Positions 46,953 to 63,953 of a DNA stretch of 64,000 bases are shown one piece after another. Below the pieces are notes generated by a model. That model searched no databases and was not told the origin of the DNA. It was given only the letters and a program-made list of their open reading frames with translations. The DNA is taken from NCBI GenBank assembly GCA_027186245.1, contig CP114482.1, forward strand, positions 253,001 to 317,000. The letters run 5' to 3'. Position 1 is the stretch's first letter, and every line of letters begins with the position of its first letter. The DNA is from Coriaria nepalensis (Eukaryota; Streptophyta; Magnoliopsida; Cucurbitales; Coriariaceae). The position numbers and the translations under genes were made by a program.

Positions 46953-47789
46953 ATGGCAAGCAACCAAGCCGCTTCCATCCTTACGAACGTCGCACGCGCC
47001 GCCTTCGGACTTGGCGCCGCCGCTACCGTAGTCAACTCGTCTCTCTACACAGTCGACGGTGGTCAGCGCGCCGTCCTGTTCGATCGATTTCGCGGAGTGA
47101 TCGATGATACAATAGGCGAAGGAACACATTTCTTGATGCCATGGCTTCAGAAGCCCTACATCTTCGATATCCGTACTCGTCCTCACACTTTCTCTTCCAT
47201 TTCCGGAACGAAGGATCTTCAGATGGTGAACCTGACTCTTCGTGTACTTTCTCGCCCTGAGGTTTCTCACCTTCCTGAAATTTTCAAAACCCTAGGTCTG
47301 GAGTATGACGAGAAGGTTCTTCCTTCCATCGGCAATGAGGTCTTGAAAGCAGTCGTAGCTCAATTTAATGCAGATCAGCTTTTGACCGAGAGGCCTCACG
47401 TTTCAGCGTTGGTTCGTGAGAGCTTGATCCGACGAGCTAGGGACTTCAACATTGTGTTAGATGACGTTGCGATCACGCATCTGTCCTATGGAATGGAGTT
47501 CTCGAGAGCTGTGGAGCAGAAGCAGGTGGCGCAGCAAGAAGCTGAAAGGTCTAAGTTCGTGGTGGCGAAGGCTGAGCAGGAAAGGAGAGCTGCGATCATT
47601 AGGGCTGAAGGCGAGAGTGAATCAGCTAAGTTGATCTCCGATGCAACTTCTTCAGCTGGTATGGGGTTGATCGAGCTCAGAAGGATCGAGGCATCAAGGG
47701 AGATTGCTTCAACCCTTGCTAAATCTCCTAATGTTTCTTACTTGCCTGGTGGCCAGAACATGCTTCTAGCTCTGAATCCGTCACGCTGA
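46953..47789 (+). CDS. prohibitin (PHB3/PHB4 type)
   Basis: Subunit of the prohibitin ring complex of the inner mitochondrial membrane, which supports respiratory assembly and organelle shape. One uninterrupted exon of 278 residues. Short N-terminal hydrophobic segment ([17 protein letters not shown]), then the SPFH/PHB domain from QRAVLFDRF...[14 protein letters not shown] through [21 protein letters not shown] and [21 protein letters not shown] long coiled coil ([20 protein letters not shown]) and the end [16 protein letters not shown] follow. Length and sequence are those of plant type-I prohibitins. It is the intact relative of the two fragments at 25.9 and 31.0 kb; their 3' flanks resemble this gene's at about 48.25-48.33 kb. 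Confidence 0.96.
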   Translation: MASNQAASILTNVARAAFGLGAAATVVNSSLYTVDGGQRAVLFDRFRGVIDDTIGEGTHFLMPWLQKPYIFDIRTRPHTFSSISGTKDLQMVNLTLRVLSRPEVSHLPEIFKTLGLEYDEKVLPSIGNEVLKAVVAQFNADQLLTERPHVSALVRESLIRRARDFNIVLDDVAITHLSYGMEFSRAVEQKQVAQQEAERSKFVVAKAEQERRAAIIRAEGESESAKLISDATSSAGMGLIELRRIEASREIASTLAKSPNVSYLPGGQNMLLALNPSR

Positions 47790-50067
<2,278 letters not shown>

Positions 50068-51602
50068 CTTAGCCATATTACTTGAATCAACATAAAGTCA
50101 CTTGATTGCCAAATTATCGTCACTCCTGCCAAAAGAACACTTTAAGTAGATTCAAGGCAAAGACAAATTATGAATTTTTACTATCAGAAGTGTTTATGTT
50201 CTAGAGTACCCTCATCAAGTTGAAGTGTATAGTTGCCTAGAGGCATGTCTCTATTAAAACTCCTGACAACCTGATCTTCATCCTCCAACCAGAATGCCCG
50301 TGTCCATAGCCTGAATGCAGACTCGATTGCCTCTTTAATTGCATCAGCTGTTCCATCGATTCCGATTCTTCTATTGTAACCTCCGTTCCTGCTGCATAAA
50401 GAGAAAACTACATGCTATAAGCACCATACAAGTTCCCTCATAAATCAAAAGATGCAGAAGATAATGGCCAGTTTTTCAAAGCTTTTTACCATTTCCAGGG
50501 GTTTCTCTCCAGCCCCAAGGAGGCACCCCATTGGCTACAACTGTATCAGCAACTGCAATGGCAAAAGGATCGCCATCATGGTCCAACTGAGTTTCCAAGT
50601 TGACTGCTGACCTGTCATTAGCTGTAGAAACCACAGAGAAAAGGAGCATCAGAAATCTCATTCCATAAATACCCTAGCAACCAAATCTCTGAAAGGAGCT
50701 AAATTAAGTGACGTCAAGTAATCCCGTCGATTTGCACATTTTAGCACATTGATTAGACCTATAGGCAAGTTCCCTGAATTGGGAAAGTATATGCAAATCA
50801 GTTTAGACTAAGAAACATTCAAAATTCTTAGGAGATGCTTAGTCTATGCCCTTTTTTAGCATACAATCCCAGTAACAGTATTAAGAGACCTCTTTTTTTT
50901 GGTTTGTAAGCAAGTAATTAGCTAGACAAATCTCTAGCTCATTTGAATGTAAAGCAAAGATTACCTTCTATAGATACAAATGGTGTAGTGGCATCATCCA
51001 GACCTGGGAAAAGCAAATTAGGTACTACCTGGACACAAATTATCAATCAAAGTTGAATTAGATTTCTTACCTTTATCAGAGAACTGAATGTATGAATCAA
51101 TTTTATTTGGCGTGGAAATCTTATAAGCTGCAGCTGAGTTCTTCTACATCTCTAAGCAACTCTTCGAGTTCGCCATAGTAGGACATCTTCGCAGCTCGAT
51201 TCCCACCTTTAGCTTCATGCCTAGCCTTCTTGAACTCCTTGAGCAGGTTTCTCCCCTTGTCCGTACACATAGTCGGTGAACGATCGATGCCTTTGTCTCT
51301 CATATTGGACGAAACCTGATCCCATAGGTGCTTAACGACTTGGAAGTATTGAAAAGTCCATCTATCTCACGGCGAAAGCCTATCAAGCTTCGAGTCTCTT
51401 CCTGTATCCAAGTCTCGGCTCGTTTCTTCGGAGCTTTCACATCCGGCTCCTCATCTCCTCCGCTACTATCGCCGAGGATCATGTTCTGATGGTGGTGGTG
51501 AGGTACTAAGCTCTCATTTGTCACCGCCTCAATAATCATGTCCCTTTCTGATTCGGCCTCCTTGTAGAAATCAATCGGACGGGGATTTTCCGATTAGTAC
51601 AT
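50068..51602 (-). pseudogene. trihelix transcription factor GT-1-like, broken and fused to GAPDH
   Basis: Remnant of a GT-1/GT-4 DNA-binding factor that recognises GT elements of light-regulated promoters. Pieces in order on the minus strand: start at 51602 with a stop at codon 3 (51594-51596); [42 protein letters not shown], then a 1-base loss; [27 protein letters not shown], where the trihelix Trp of DKW is Gly; [42 protein letters not shown]...[10 protein letters not shown]; and [20 protein letters not shown]...[22 protein letters not shown] (50210-50391). The last piece, 50068-50125, reads LAIK, a stop, LYVDSSN and then MAK, which is where GAPDH LAK|VINDRFG begins. The C-terminal ~60 residues of GT-1 are gone. 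Confidence 0.85.
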
Positions 51603-52058
51603 GTCGGCGTCTTGACCGTAGGTTAGTATGCCTGCCAGAATCGAAATTGCATGTAATCGCGAGCGTTCGCAGTTGGAAATCAGAGTGAGCGAGAGAGAGA
51701 GAGAGAGAGAGACTGCAGAGGGAGCTTGGGGTAGAAGATGAAGAAGGAGATGAGCATCGATGGAGTAATGGGGTAAATCATTTGCGGAATATAGCAAGTG
51801 TCTGATTGTGCATACCAGCTTCAGCCGTACACGTGGCGCAAGACTGAAATAATCCAAGATTTTTCAAAATAATTGGCCAGTTTAAAATTGATTCTTCACT
51901 GCAACTAATATCTGTATTAAACAAAATTCTCCCTCCAAAATAAAAAATTATGACATAATCCAAAAAAATAACAGGTCTGAAAAGAAACTACGAATGAAGA
52001 ATTGGACTCGAATTTCCCATCTAAATCTCAAGATTCTCTCTAAAATCACAGAAAATCT
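51603..52058. other. former GT-1 leader and RPL7 3' flank
   Basis: Short intergenic gap with a GA microsatellite at about 51692-51712, which was probably in the GT-1 leader. No gene. Confidence 0.5.
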
Positions 52059-53282
<1,224 letters not shown>

Positions 53283-54646
53283 CTCTAAATATAAAACAAC
53301 ATTCTATCAAACTCAAATCTAGAACTACCAAAACTTCTCTACCTTATGACTAGAATAAAAACACAACAAGACCGATCAAACATAAACTTTACAGAAAAAA
53401 GAGAGCCAAGAATAATACAGATGCAGCTGCATATTAAAGAAAACAAAACTACAATGCAGATCCAAACACTTAAACGTAAAGAAAGCCAAGTATGAGCAAG
53501 ATGCTTTAAATCCAACTTGGTATAATTCTAAATGTTCAAATGCTTAATCAAACAGTTTTTCATCCAAGCCCAGATTAACATCAAAATCAAATCAAAAGAT
53601 GAACAAGCTCTCAAGTATGGCTAGAAGCATGCAACTAGCAGATAAAAAGATATTTGGTCAAAAGTATATCAAATTATAGATAACTCAAGATCTTCGCATC
53701 ACATAATTTTACAGAAGGAAGCCAGTCAAACAAAAATACAAAGATTAAGAAATACAAAGTCAAGATTATAGATGCAAAATATGCGTGCATACGAAGAAAT
53801 GCCAGAAAAACACTAATTACAGCAATATCAGAGATGGCACTGGATCATGAAAACTGGACAAACATGAACAAAGCTTGCAGATAGTTACACCATCAAATTC
53901 AAATCTATAGCTAAAACAAAGACTATCAACTAGCTTATCACCAAAAAAACCATACAAATACAATAAGAAAACAACAAGAACGAATTATCACCAAACAATA
54001 CCAGCCGCCGTCGGAGGAAGTTCCGGTGGAGAACTTGAGATCTTCACGCAGTGGGTGGAAATGAAAGAAGCTAGGGTTTATACCAGTGGGAAAGAGTACA
54101 TCTGTAAAGTTGATGGGCCATTATTTCTGAACATTGGACTCAGCCCAACAGGTGTTCAATTTATAAATGGGCGCCTACCTATTCTTTATGGAGGCCCAAA
54201 ATTCAAATTAAGAAGCTTCATTCCGTTCTTTGAAGAAAGGGCGATAGCAAATTTGGTTTTAGCTCTCCATTGTTGACTAGCAACCACACTCTTTTAAAGG
54301 AGTGAAATTAAAGTTGAGTTATTACACTAATACTTTGTTTGCATTCATTACTATATTAACCCAAGCTACTCAAATGGCATTATAAATCGAAACCAAAACC
54401 GAACTCGAAATGGTACAGATTGACCAATTACTGCACAAAAATAACTAGTAGTATTGATAAATGTTGAAAGTACAAGGAGAAACAAAATGTTCTGAAATTT
54501 GAAGAATCTTAAAACAAAAATTACAACATATCCCAAAAGATGACAAGTTGCACAACATAGTTGTAAGACAAACTACGAAGAAAGGAAGAACTAGGCTAGG
54601 ATTCCCTTCTTAAAACTACCTTCTTTAAAATCACAGAAAAAAAATT
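53283..54646. other. RPL7-A leader intron, leader and spacer between the RPL7 copies
   Basis: 53285-54001 is the probable UTR intron of copy A. The first exon lies at about 54002-54080, with the leader-like word ctagggttt read on the minus strand. The rest to 54646 is spacer and the 3' flank of copy B. The + strand ORF at 54055-54276 overlaps this leader and is not convincing. Confidence 0.55.
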
Positions 54647-55863
<1,217 letters not shown>

Positions 55864-56080
55864 CTCTAAACATAAAGCAGACATCCTATCAGATTCAAAT
55901 CTAGAAGTAAGACAAAGATTCTCTACAATTTATCACCCAAAAACTTATTATTACAATAAGAAAACAACAGGACCAATAAAACACGTACGAACAAAAAAGA
56001 GAGACATGTTTGATGCAGATACGAAAATACCTGTCGACGCTGTGAGAGTGAATGTAGCTAGGGTTTCGTTGCGTCCGTAA

Positions 56081-56561
56081 GAATGTAATTTAAGCACAAC
56101 TAATGGAAAACGGTTCCATTGTTTCTAACATATTGGATCTAAGGTGTAGGCCTAACATGTGATCATGATGGGCCAACTATTCTCTATGAGACGGGCTTAT
56201 AAGAGAGATGATGAAATAAAGTCACGTACGTACAAAAGGTATAAGCCTGTTTTATAGGATAATTAAGTTTAATTATTGATTAAATAAAAAAAAGTATATA
56301 TTATTTTCGTAATTTAATAATAATAATAATAAAAATAAATTAATATATTAATTAAGTACGAGAATAATGCATTAATTTATTATGAAATAATTCTTCAAAC
56401 AAAAAGTACGGAGAAAGAAATGTTGAGAAGTTGCGTGTAAAGAATATGATTAACAAAGCAATTACAAACCGAAATCAAATTCTAAATTGGCATGATACAA
56501 TCTGACTATAACCAGTTTGACATGTAATCATATAAAAACACAAACACAAACATCAACGAAA
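56081..56561. other. intergenic between RPL7-B leader and NBP35 relic
   Basis: AT-rich DNA with an AAT-repeat area near 56310-56340. No gene seen. Confidence 0.5.
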
Positions 56562-58260
56562 CTATATAGATTGTTCAACTCTTGACAGCGCCTGATTTTG
56601 CAACATATTTTCTATGATTCTCTTCAAAGCAAGAGCACTTGCTCCACATTTCTGATCAACAAAGCACGATCTACCCTCTTCTGCTACCTTGCAAAGCTGT
56701 GGATCTAATGGCACTCTTCCGAGAAAAGGCACCCCCATTTCCTTGCACATTTTCTCAGCACCACCACCACTGCTATCAAAAACTTCCGTGAAAGCAACCA
56801 AGCCCTCCATTTCAGGTGCTTTCTCTTAATATACTCCTCAACTCATTGAGTCACATCTGTTTGCTCGCCATTTTGCATCGTTTTTAAAAACCGAAAATCT
56901 CTCAATGGCTGGCATAATCCACTCATGTTTTCAACGACACCAAGAACCTTAACACCCACTTCCTTGCAAAAGTTCACTCCTTTCCTCACATCGATTAATG
57001 AGACTTGTTGAGGTGTGGTTACTATGATTGCACCCTCTATTCCGGTATGTTGTAGACATTGGACGATAGAGATCTGCTCGTCTGAGGTACCAGGTGGAGA
57101 ATCTACCACTAAAAGGTTGAGCTCTCCCCAGTAGCTGTTCTTGAGGAACCGCTTAATGAGATCATTTTTCGTGGGCCCCACCATATGACAGCATCGTCAG
57201 GGTTCTGGAGCATGAATCCGATGGACATGACACCGAGGTTGGAGTCAACATAGACAGGAGACCAGCCGAGGTTGCTCTGATGGACCGCTTGACCTTCTAG
57301 ACCAAACATTTTTGGGACACTCGGTCCACAAATGTCAATGTCTAAGAGACCCACTTCGAAATCCATGGCTGCTAAGGCGAAGGAGAGCTGAGCTCAGAAT
57401 GTGCTCTTACCCACTCCACCTTTCCCCGATAGAACAAGTCTCTTGTGTTTTACAGTAGCCATTCGTTCTGCTATATCAACTAGATCTGTTAAGAAGAATA
57501 TAAAACAAAAAATGATGAGTTAAAAAAAACATGGGGAGAAAAATCTATGGAATTATACTCGACTTCCAACTATAAACACATGCAAAATTGCAAAAAGACA
57601 GCATCGGTACTAAAAGGATATTGTTTATCAGTATAAAGCTACCAACTAAAACAATGAACATTTGATATCACCTCTTGTTGTATACTGATCAGTTTCGAGT
57701 CATCTGCAAAGATTACTATACAATCACCAGTATTCAATAGCACACAATAAAGGGCTTATTGAACTAACTAAGGGTACAGCCAAATTTGGTGTATCTTCTT
57801 GAGCCAGAAAGCTTCTACAACAACCAACAGCTGCAAAGCTTTAAAAAAAGCGAAATAGCTATAGGAATTAAAAGAAACCTAAGTGTTTTAGCTCGAGCAA
57901 GATAATTCCAATCGAAATTCACAAGTAGAAATTAAACAGGAGCAGCTTATGATAGAGCGAGGGGACGTAAAGGAGGAAGCAGAAGAAAACCTGGATCAGG
58001 GCCTTTGGGAGCAGCAGCACATGCTTCTTGATTACGACAACCTTGGCACGCATTGGATTTTCCTGCTGATTCTACTCGAGTTCCAGGGCAATCTGAGAGC
58101 GCGAAAATCATTACAGAAATTCCATGAAACAAACACAATCAATCAATAAATTAAAACAAAGGAAAAGTAGTAAAGAAGCAGCGGAAAGAGGAAAGAGGAA
58201 CAATTAGGTAGATGAAGCATTACGTTCGTTCGCGTTTTCAGGGATTCCACCGTCCACCAT
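56562..58260 (-). pseudogene. NBP35 cytosolic Fe-S assembly ATPase, broken copy
   Basis: Remnant of the scaffold P-loop ATPase that builds Fe-S clusters for cytosolic and nuclear proteins. Exons on the minus strand: 58224-58260 (MVDGGIPENANE), 57991-58092 (HCPGTRVESAGKSNACQGCRNQEACAAAPKGPDP, with the four-cysteine cluster motif) and 56562-57485. The last holds [25 protein letters not shown], then TGA (57394-57396) where Ser is expected, then [29 protein letters not shown]. One A is lost after GPRK (about 57164-57169), so [20 protein letters not shown] is in another frame. Around 56810-56855 the sequence is again shifted before MEGLVAFTEVFDSSGGGAEKM. One nonsense and at least two frameshifts make it a pseudogene. 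NBP35 is essential in plants as far as I know, so an intact copy should exist elsewhere. Confidence 0.85.
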
Positions 58261-58450
58261 GGCGGATTCTGACGTTCTTCTTCTTTACCAACTTTCCCAC
58301 GGCTTAAAAACAAGAGCTTTTTTACTAGACGAGTAAAACGAGTAATCTCTTACCTTTTATACGGCGGGTTCAACAAGGCAACAATATTCGACTAACTTAC
58401 TAAACGGGTCGACCCAACCCTCATGAAAAAAAATTAAAATTAAAATGCTA

Positions 58451-58482
<32 letters not shown>

Positions 58483-58626
58483 ATGTTAGTTTAATTGGAA
58501 CAAATATATACAAGAATATACAAATATTCTTTGATGAAGCACAAAGCTTTTTATTAGAACAGATTACAATCATAAATACAGAGAGTATAGCAAGCTCGTG
58601 ATAGAAAAATGCAGCAAACGGCAACT
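58261..58626. other. intergenic with (TA)n microsatellite
   Basis: Gap between the NBP35 start and the G6PDH stop. It holds a perfect TA run at about 58450-58477 and the probable 3' UTR of G6PDH. No gene. Confidence 0.6.
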
Positions 58627-61600
58627 TTACAGATCGGGAGGAATCCACATATAGCCAAGCGTTTGAACATAACCGGCTTTCTGCAACAGCTCATCGGCCT
58701 CTACCGGACCCCTGCTGCCCAGTTCATATGTAACCGGTTTAAGTTCACCCTTATCGATGCTCTGCAGAAGTGGCGTGAAAATCTCCCAAGCCGCCTAATT
58801 AGAGATTTTTCCAATACAATGCACAATAATTTCAATAAGAATATGAAATTTTAAGTTTTAAGTAATTAGTGTAAGCCTGTTACCTTCAACTCGTCACTAC
58901 GAACAAAATGTTGTTGATCGCCTCTTATGCTGAAAGAAGAAAACCCATTCAAATTGGTTAGTAACCTATAGTTTGAAACTTTGATGTAATCTTGTTGATA
59001 TGAATGAGTTGAGGAAGAGAATTTTTACGTGTCGAGAATTAGACGTTCATACGCCTCGGGAATTTTCACGCCCTGGTAACGTTGCTTATACGACAAGTCT
59101 AATTCGCTTTGTATAGTTGACATCTCTAGTCCAGGATGCTTAACCTGCATGAGGGGAGATAGAGCGAGCGAGTTTTGGCCTCAGTGAATCTAACAAATCA
59201 ACATGAAAACAAATCATAAATATGAAAATTCATTCACATACCGTAAGCTTCAAGTACATGGCTTCCAGAGGCTGCAATCGGATTACAAACTCATTTCTCC
59301 CTTGCTTGTTACCTGAATAGTGACCAAATTTCAGCAAAACATAGCCAATACTGCTCTAAGATTGCAAGTTGAATATTTACGTATTTGTTATCCTTCAGAT
59401 TGATAGACTAAAATGTATATTTAACTAAGAAAATTTTGGACCATAAACTGATATATATAACACAATTGAAGGGGTCCGGTACCATACACTTGAATATATC
59501 ACCGGGAACATCCTTGAATTGAACTCGTATTTCAGCTTTCCTCGAGTTCAGTGCTTTCCCGGCTTTTAGGATAAATGGAACACCTAAGAAGAAAATTTAT
59601 AACCAGAAATTAAAGCATACAGTACTTGAATGTGTAACTGAAGAATTTGAGCAACAAAAGGTATGCTTATATATCATACCATCCCATCTTTCATTAAGTA
59701 TTCTGAGAATAACAGTGGCAAAAGTTGGAGTATTAGAGTCATCAGGGACTGTCGGATCCTCCCTGTAGCCTTTGTATTGCCCGAGAACGACTTCCTCATC
59801 TTTGATCTCAAGTACTGATTGAAGAACCTGATTCACATTATATTCAGCAACTAAAACGATTCGGAATCGTGTTTATACAGAAAATGCGGTGGGTAGGAAG
59901 AGAAGGAGCCAGGGGGCTGGGGGGTTATTTCAGAGATTTGACAAACTTACCTTCACTTTCTCATCCCGGATGTGTTCGGGTTTGAGAGAAATGGGTTTTT
60001 CCATGGCAATCAAGCAAAAAACCTGCAAAAAATCAGATTAAGTTATCAAGGTTTCAAGGGAGATAGGGACTAAGAATATCATTAACTTAAGCCAAAGTCT
60101 TGAGCCATCTTCATATCTTGGTCAATGATAAGTAAAAAAACACTGACCTGCAGTAAATGATTCTGAATAATGTCCCGAATAATTCTGAAGGAACATAAAA
60201 CTAAAGTAATCAAAGACAGGTTTCAGTTTCAGTTACATCAAATCTACAACGTACTATGAAACAATATTAGACACTTTAATAACAAAAAAAATGCCGTGTA
60301 GAGCAATACTACATATGTTCATAATCAAATATATACACAGCTATACCCGTATTCATCAAAGTATCCACCCCGACCTTCGGTCCCAAAATCCTCCCGAAAC
60401 ACAATCTGCCAAATTAACAAGATAATAATCACTACACTGATCGAAATTTCAGTCAGAAATTTTACAGAAAGAATGTGAAAGAGCTTGTTTACAGTGTGAA
60501 GTGTGAATAAAGGTCATCACTCTAACCTGTACATTGTCAATGTTATCACGATTCCATAGAGGCATAAACAAACGGTTTGCAAAGCGAAGAACCAACTGGC
60601 ACGAGTAAGCAAGTAATATGACTATTATAAGTAAGTAATTAATAGATGGATAAACAGTGAAAAAAATGATTTTAGTTTTGAACAACTAAGAAATACCATG
60701 TTCTGCACCAATTCCTTTCCCAAATAGTGATCTATACGATAAATTTGCGATTCATCGAATAACTCTCCGATCTGAGTGCTAAGATGCTCTGCAGATTCCA
60801 AATCCTTCCCAAACGGCTTCTCAACAACAATCCGAGTCCATCCCCCTAAATCAGCTGATTGCATTAAACATTCATAACTATGAACATCAGGAAATGTGCA
60901 TTATTGGACAGACCTCCAATTCAAAACATAATCTTTAAGACATTGCAAAATGGAAGCTTACATTTGTTTACGCAACACTGCTTGATCATTTTGCAGACAG
61001 ATGGATATACAGATGGAGGAAGTGCAAGATAAAATAGTCTTCGAGACGCTCCGTGTATACTATCTTTCGAGAATTCATACTCTGACATTTTCTTATCAAG
61101 CAGTTGAAAACCTTCCTCGTTATCATACGAACCACTTACATATCTGATCTGCCAGAAGTTAATAATCAGGAAATTCCAAATAAATTAGATAATGAAGTCG
61201 ATCGAAAGTGGTGATTCAGAACCCAGAAGCAATACTTTTACTAACCAATTGCAGAAAGTTGGTGACATCTTCAGCTCGTGTTGATTCACCTTTGTCTCGG
61301 ACAAGATAGCTGCAAGTCCATCATTAGTCCACCAGTCTAATAATGTCAAGTAAAGCAATATTTAATTTATATCTCATTCTCACCCATGAATCCGATCTCT
61401 AAGCTCTTCATCCGAGAGTTTAGTCCTTGCATAGCCAAAAATGCGAGCATCATCCAAGCGTAAAAATCCCTAAACTTCGACCACAGCATGTCATAGTTAA
61501 AATCAGAAACAAACCACAGATTTGGAAGTAATTACAAAATGGCAGGCATAAGCATGGGAAAGAGATAAGAGACCTGCCGGAAGAGGTTGAAGAGTGCAGG

Positions 61601-61750
61601 AAAGGTCTTCTTCTTAGCAAGATCACCGGACGCACCAAGCACGATAATCGAAAGAGGCTCACCTTCTCTAAAATTCTCGTGATTTTCTTTATCGAAAGAT
61701 CCGTCCTGATGGCTATCACCTTCCATAATATGCCATGATCCTGACTCCAT
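58627..61750 (-). CDS. glucose-6-phosphate 1-dehydrogenase, cytosolic isoform
   Basis: First enzyme of the oxidative pentose phosphate pathway: glucose-6-phosphate + NADP to 6-phosphogluconolactone + NADPH. Fifteen coding exons join in frame: 61574-61750, 61384-61469, 61246-61309, 60962-61148, 60697-60854, 60527-60595, 60347-60405, 60148-60184, 59951-60022, 59680-59827, 59488-59583, 59242-59312, 59029-59144, 58884-58929, 58627-58794, giving 517 residues. The NADP fingerprint is [20 protein letters not shown] (~35-55), the active site [14 protein letters not shown], and VVEKPFG precedes it. There is no transit peptide, and the length matches cytosolic G6PD5/G6PD6, so it should act in the cytosol without the redox regulation of plastid forms. 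ATG 61750 is the family-like start. Intact. Confidence 0.95.
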
Positions 61751-63953
61751 CTTTCTAACTTGCTCAAAAGCTTAACGTTCTTCTTCTTCTTATTCTTATT
61801 CTCTTTCTAGTAGAATCCAAATACTAGCTGTGTTAGATTATAGTCGAAATTTACTTCTGAATCAAGATTTCTGAAAGCAATTCAACAACACAGCTAAGCA
61901 CGATCCTCTTTCTATACCATGATTGGAATCACTAAATCTTATCCAGAAAACCATAAACAAAATTCTCAGTAGAACAAAAGACGAAACGGAAAATCAGAGA
62001 AAAAAACACCTTTCCTGTATTGCTGCGATTGACGAAATCCTGAGCTGAAATGAACTGATTGAGATGAGATTTCTCTGGATATATTCTCACTGCTTTTACT
62101 TACCAAGGCAAACACCCTCTCTGCTTCTCTTCTATCTCAGTTTACGCCACTCACCCTTTAGTTTTGTTATTGTCTGTTTCGCCCCCATATTCTTGCATTC
62201 TTTCAAATCTTCGTCTTTAAAGATGTAATAAAATAAAATGTAGAGGTTCCTATGGAAATACGGTTATTTAGAGGGAGTTAAGAGTAAATATATCATTCTC
62301 GCGCCAACCATAGAATGCTTCACGCTCTCCGGTATTTATTTATTTTTTATTTATTACTATATTATTCCGCTCAGTTGACCATCTGACGATACAGGAAACC
62401 GTTCAACATATTCAACGGACCGGATTGTTCAAGATCATAAAGACTTAAAGATTAACACGGCGTTGATTCTCCCCCTCACAATTGATTTGATGACTCATGA
62501 AATGATGATGTCATGAAACTATGAAAGTATCTATAACATGAACGTGATATTTGCTTTATTTAATGTCCATATTGGGCCATTTGGGCTGAAAAGTATGGTT
62601 TGAAATTTGGTCGCGCTTAGTTGGGTTAGTCCAAATGTCCGGACAGGGCCATACCATGGGCTTTCTCTAATTCAATCCAAATCAAATGAGTTAGACATTG
62701 ATTCGACGTAGGTGATAGTAAAATAGTAATAAGCACACGAGCACTCTAGTAAACTCAAGTAAAAAGTTAAAAACGCCGCGCCATCTTTAAAACTGCCATT
62801 TTTAACCTCGACTTTTCATAACGGTGGGCTACGCTATAAGGGTAGTACTGTCAAACATCGTTTATCTTTCCTTTCTTTTTTTGTTTTTTTTCATCGGAAA
62901 AAAAGAAAAGAAAAATATTGTGGATTTCTTTTCGGAAAAAGAAAAGAAGAAAGAAATTTTCAAAGTAAACGAAGGAGGAAACAAAATAAATGTTGAGATT
63001 TGAATTTCTGAGAAAATTGGGAAAAAAAATAAAAACTTTTTTCTTTATTGTAGCTCACAGTCCACCATTAGCATAATCAAGAGCAGCAGCAGGTAGAGGA
63101 GTTTTTGCTGTTCTCCTTTTACTCATCCTTTTTCCCTTTTTTGGTCAAGCAAGAGCAGCTGGACTTTCAAAGCAAGTATGATTCTTCTTCTTCTTCTCTC
63201 CTTGATTTTTCCTTCTTTTTTTCTTACAACTTTGATTTCGAATTCAGGTCCACTTTCTTCATGTTTATGGTTCTCTTTGTTGCTTTTTTTTTTTTGTGAC
63301 AAATTTGTAGGTCAATCTGGGTGGAGATTTGATTTCTGATCCTGTATATTGTTATATCTAGATAGATAGCACCTAGATCTTGTTAATTTTTTTGATCTAT
63401 TCGATTAGCTGGTCAATATCGGCGAATTTGAGGCAGGCAAGAGAGAGACAGAGATGGTGAGGGATTTGTTACTCCTTTACAAAAAAAAATTGTGGGTTGG
63501 AAAGAGAAGTCAAAGTTTCTGAAGGGATCATCAACTTTTGGATTGTTGATGATTTGATCTGCTTCTGGGTTTGTTGGTTATGCTCGGAAGATGATATGTG
63601 CTGCTTTTCTCTGAATTGAAGAAGCAAAAGAGGGAGTTTTGTGCTGTTAAGTTATTAAAAATCGCGAAAGAGAGAAACTGAGTGGAGTGCTTCCTTGAGT
63701 TCTGGGCTTATGGAGTGTGTTTGATGTCTTGATTATAGATCTTCTACTGTTGGAGAGCTAATTTCTAGAGCAAGTAGAGATTGATTGAAGTTCTTGTGAT
63801 GTGGAAGGAGATATAAACTTTATGTGATTGATTGTTTCTTTATTGAAGTGCCTGTCTGTATTGAGTTTGGTACATTAAGCTTCTTTAGAAGAGTTTGAGA
63901 AGTACTTACGATTAACCGCACCAGTAAAGAAGCTTTTTTTTGCCAGTAGAGTT
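61751..63953. promoter_or_regulatory. divergent upstream region of G6PDH and PP2A B' genes
   Basis: About 2.2 kb between divergent starts. The G6PDH leader probably reaches back to about 62050-62130. From about 62860 the + strand becomes T/CT-rich, then 63060-63950 looks like the long leader of the PP2A gene, with probable UTR introns. The ORF at 63105-63299 lies in this leader and has no motif. GGCCCA-type words are absent from the core. No other gene seen. Confidence 0.45.

Noticed and set aside
54055..54276. 73-residue + strand ORF between the RPL7 copies
   Set aside because: Overlaps the RPL7-A leader on the other strand and shows no motif.
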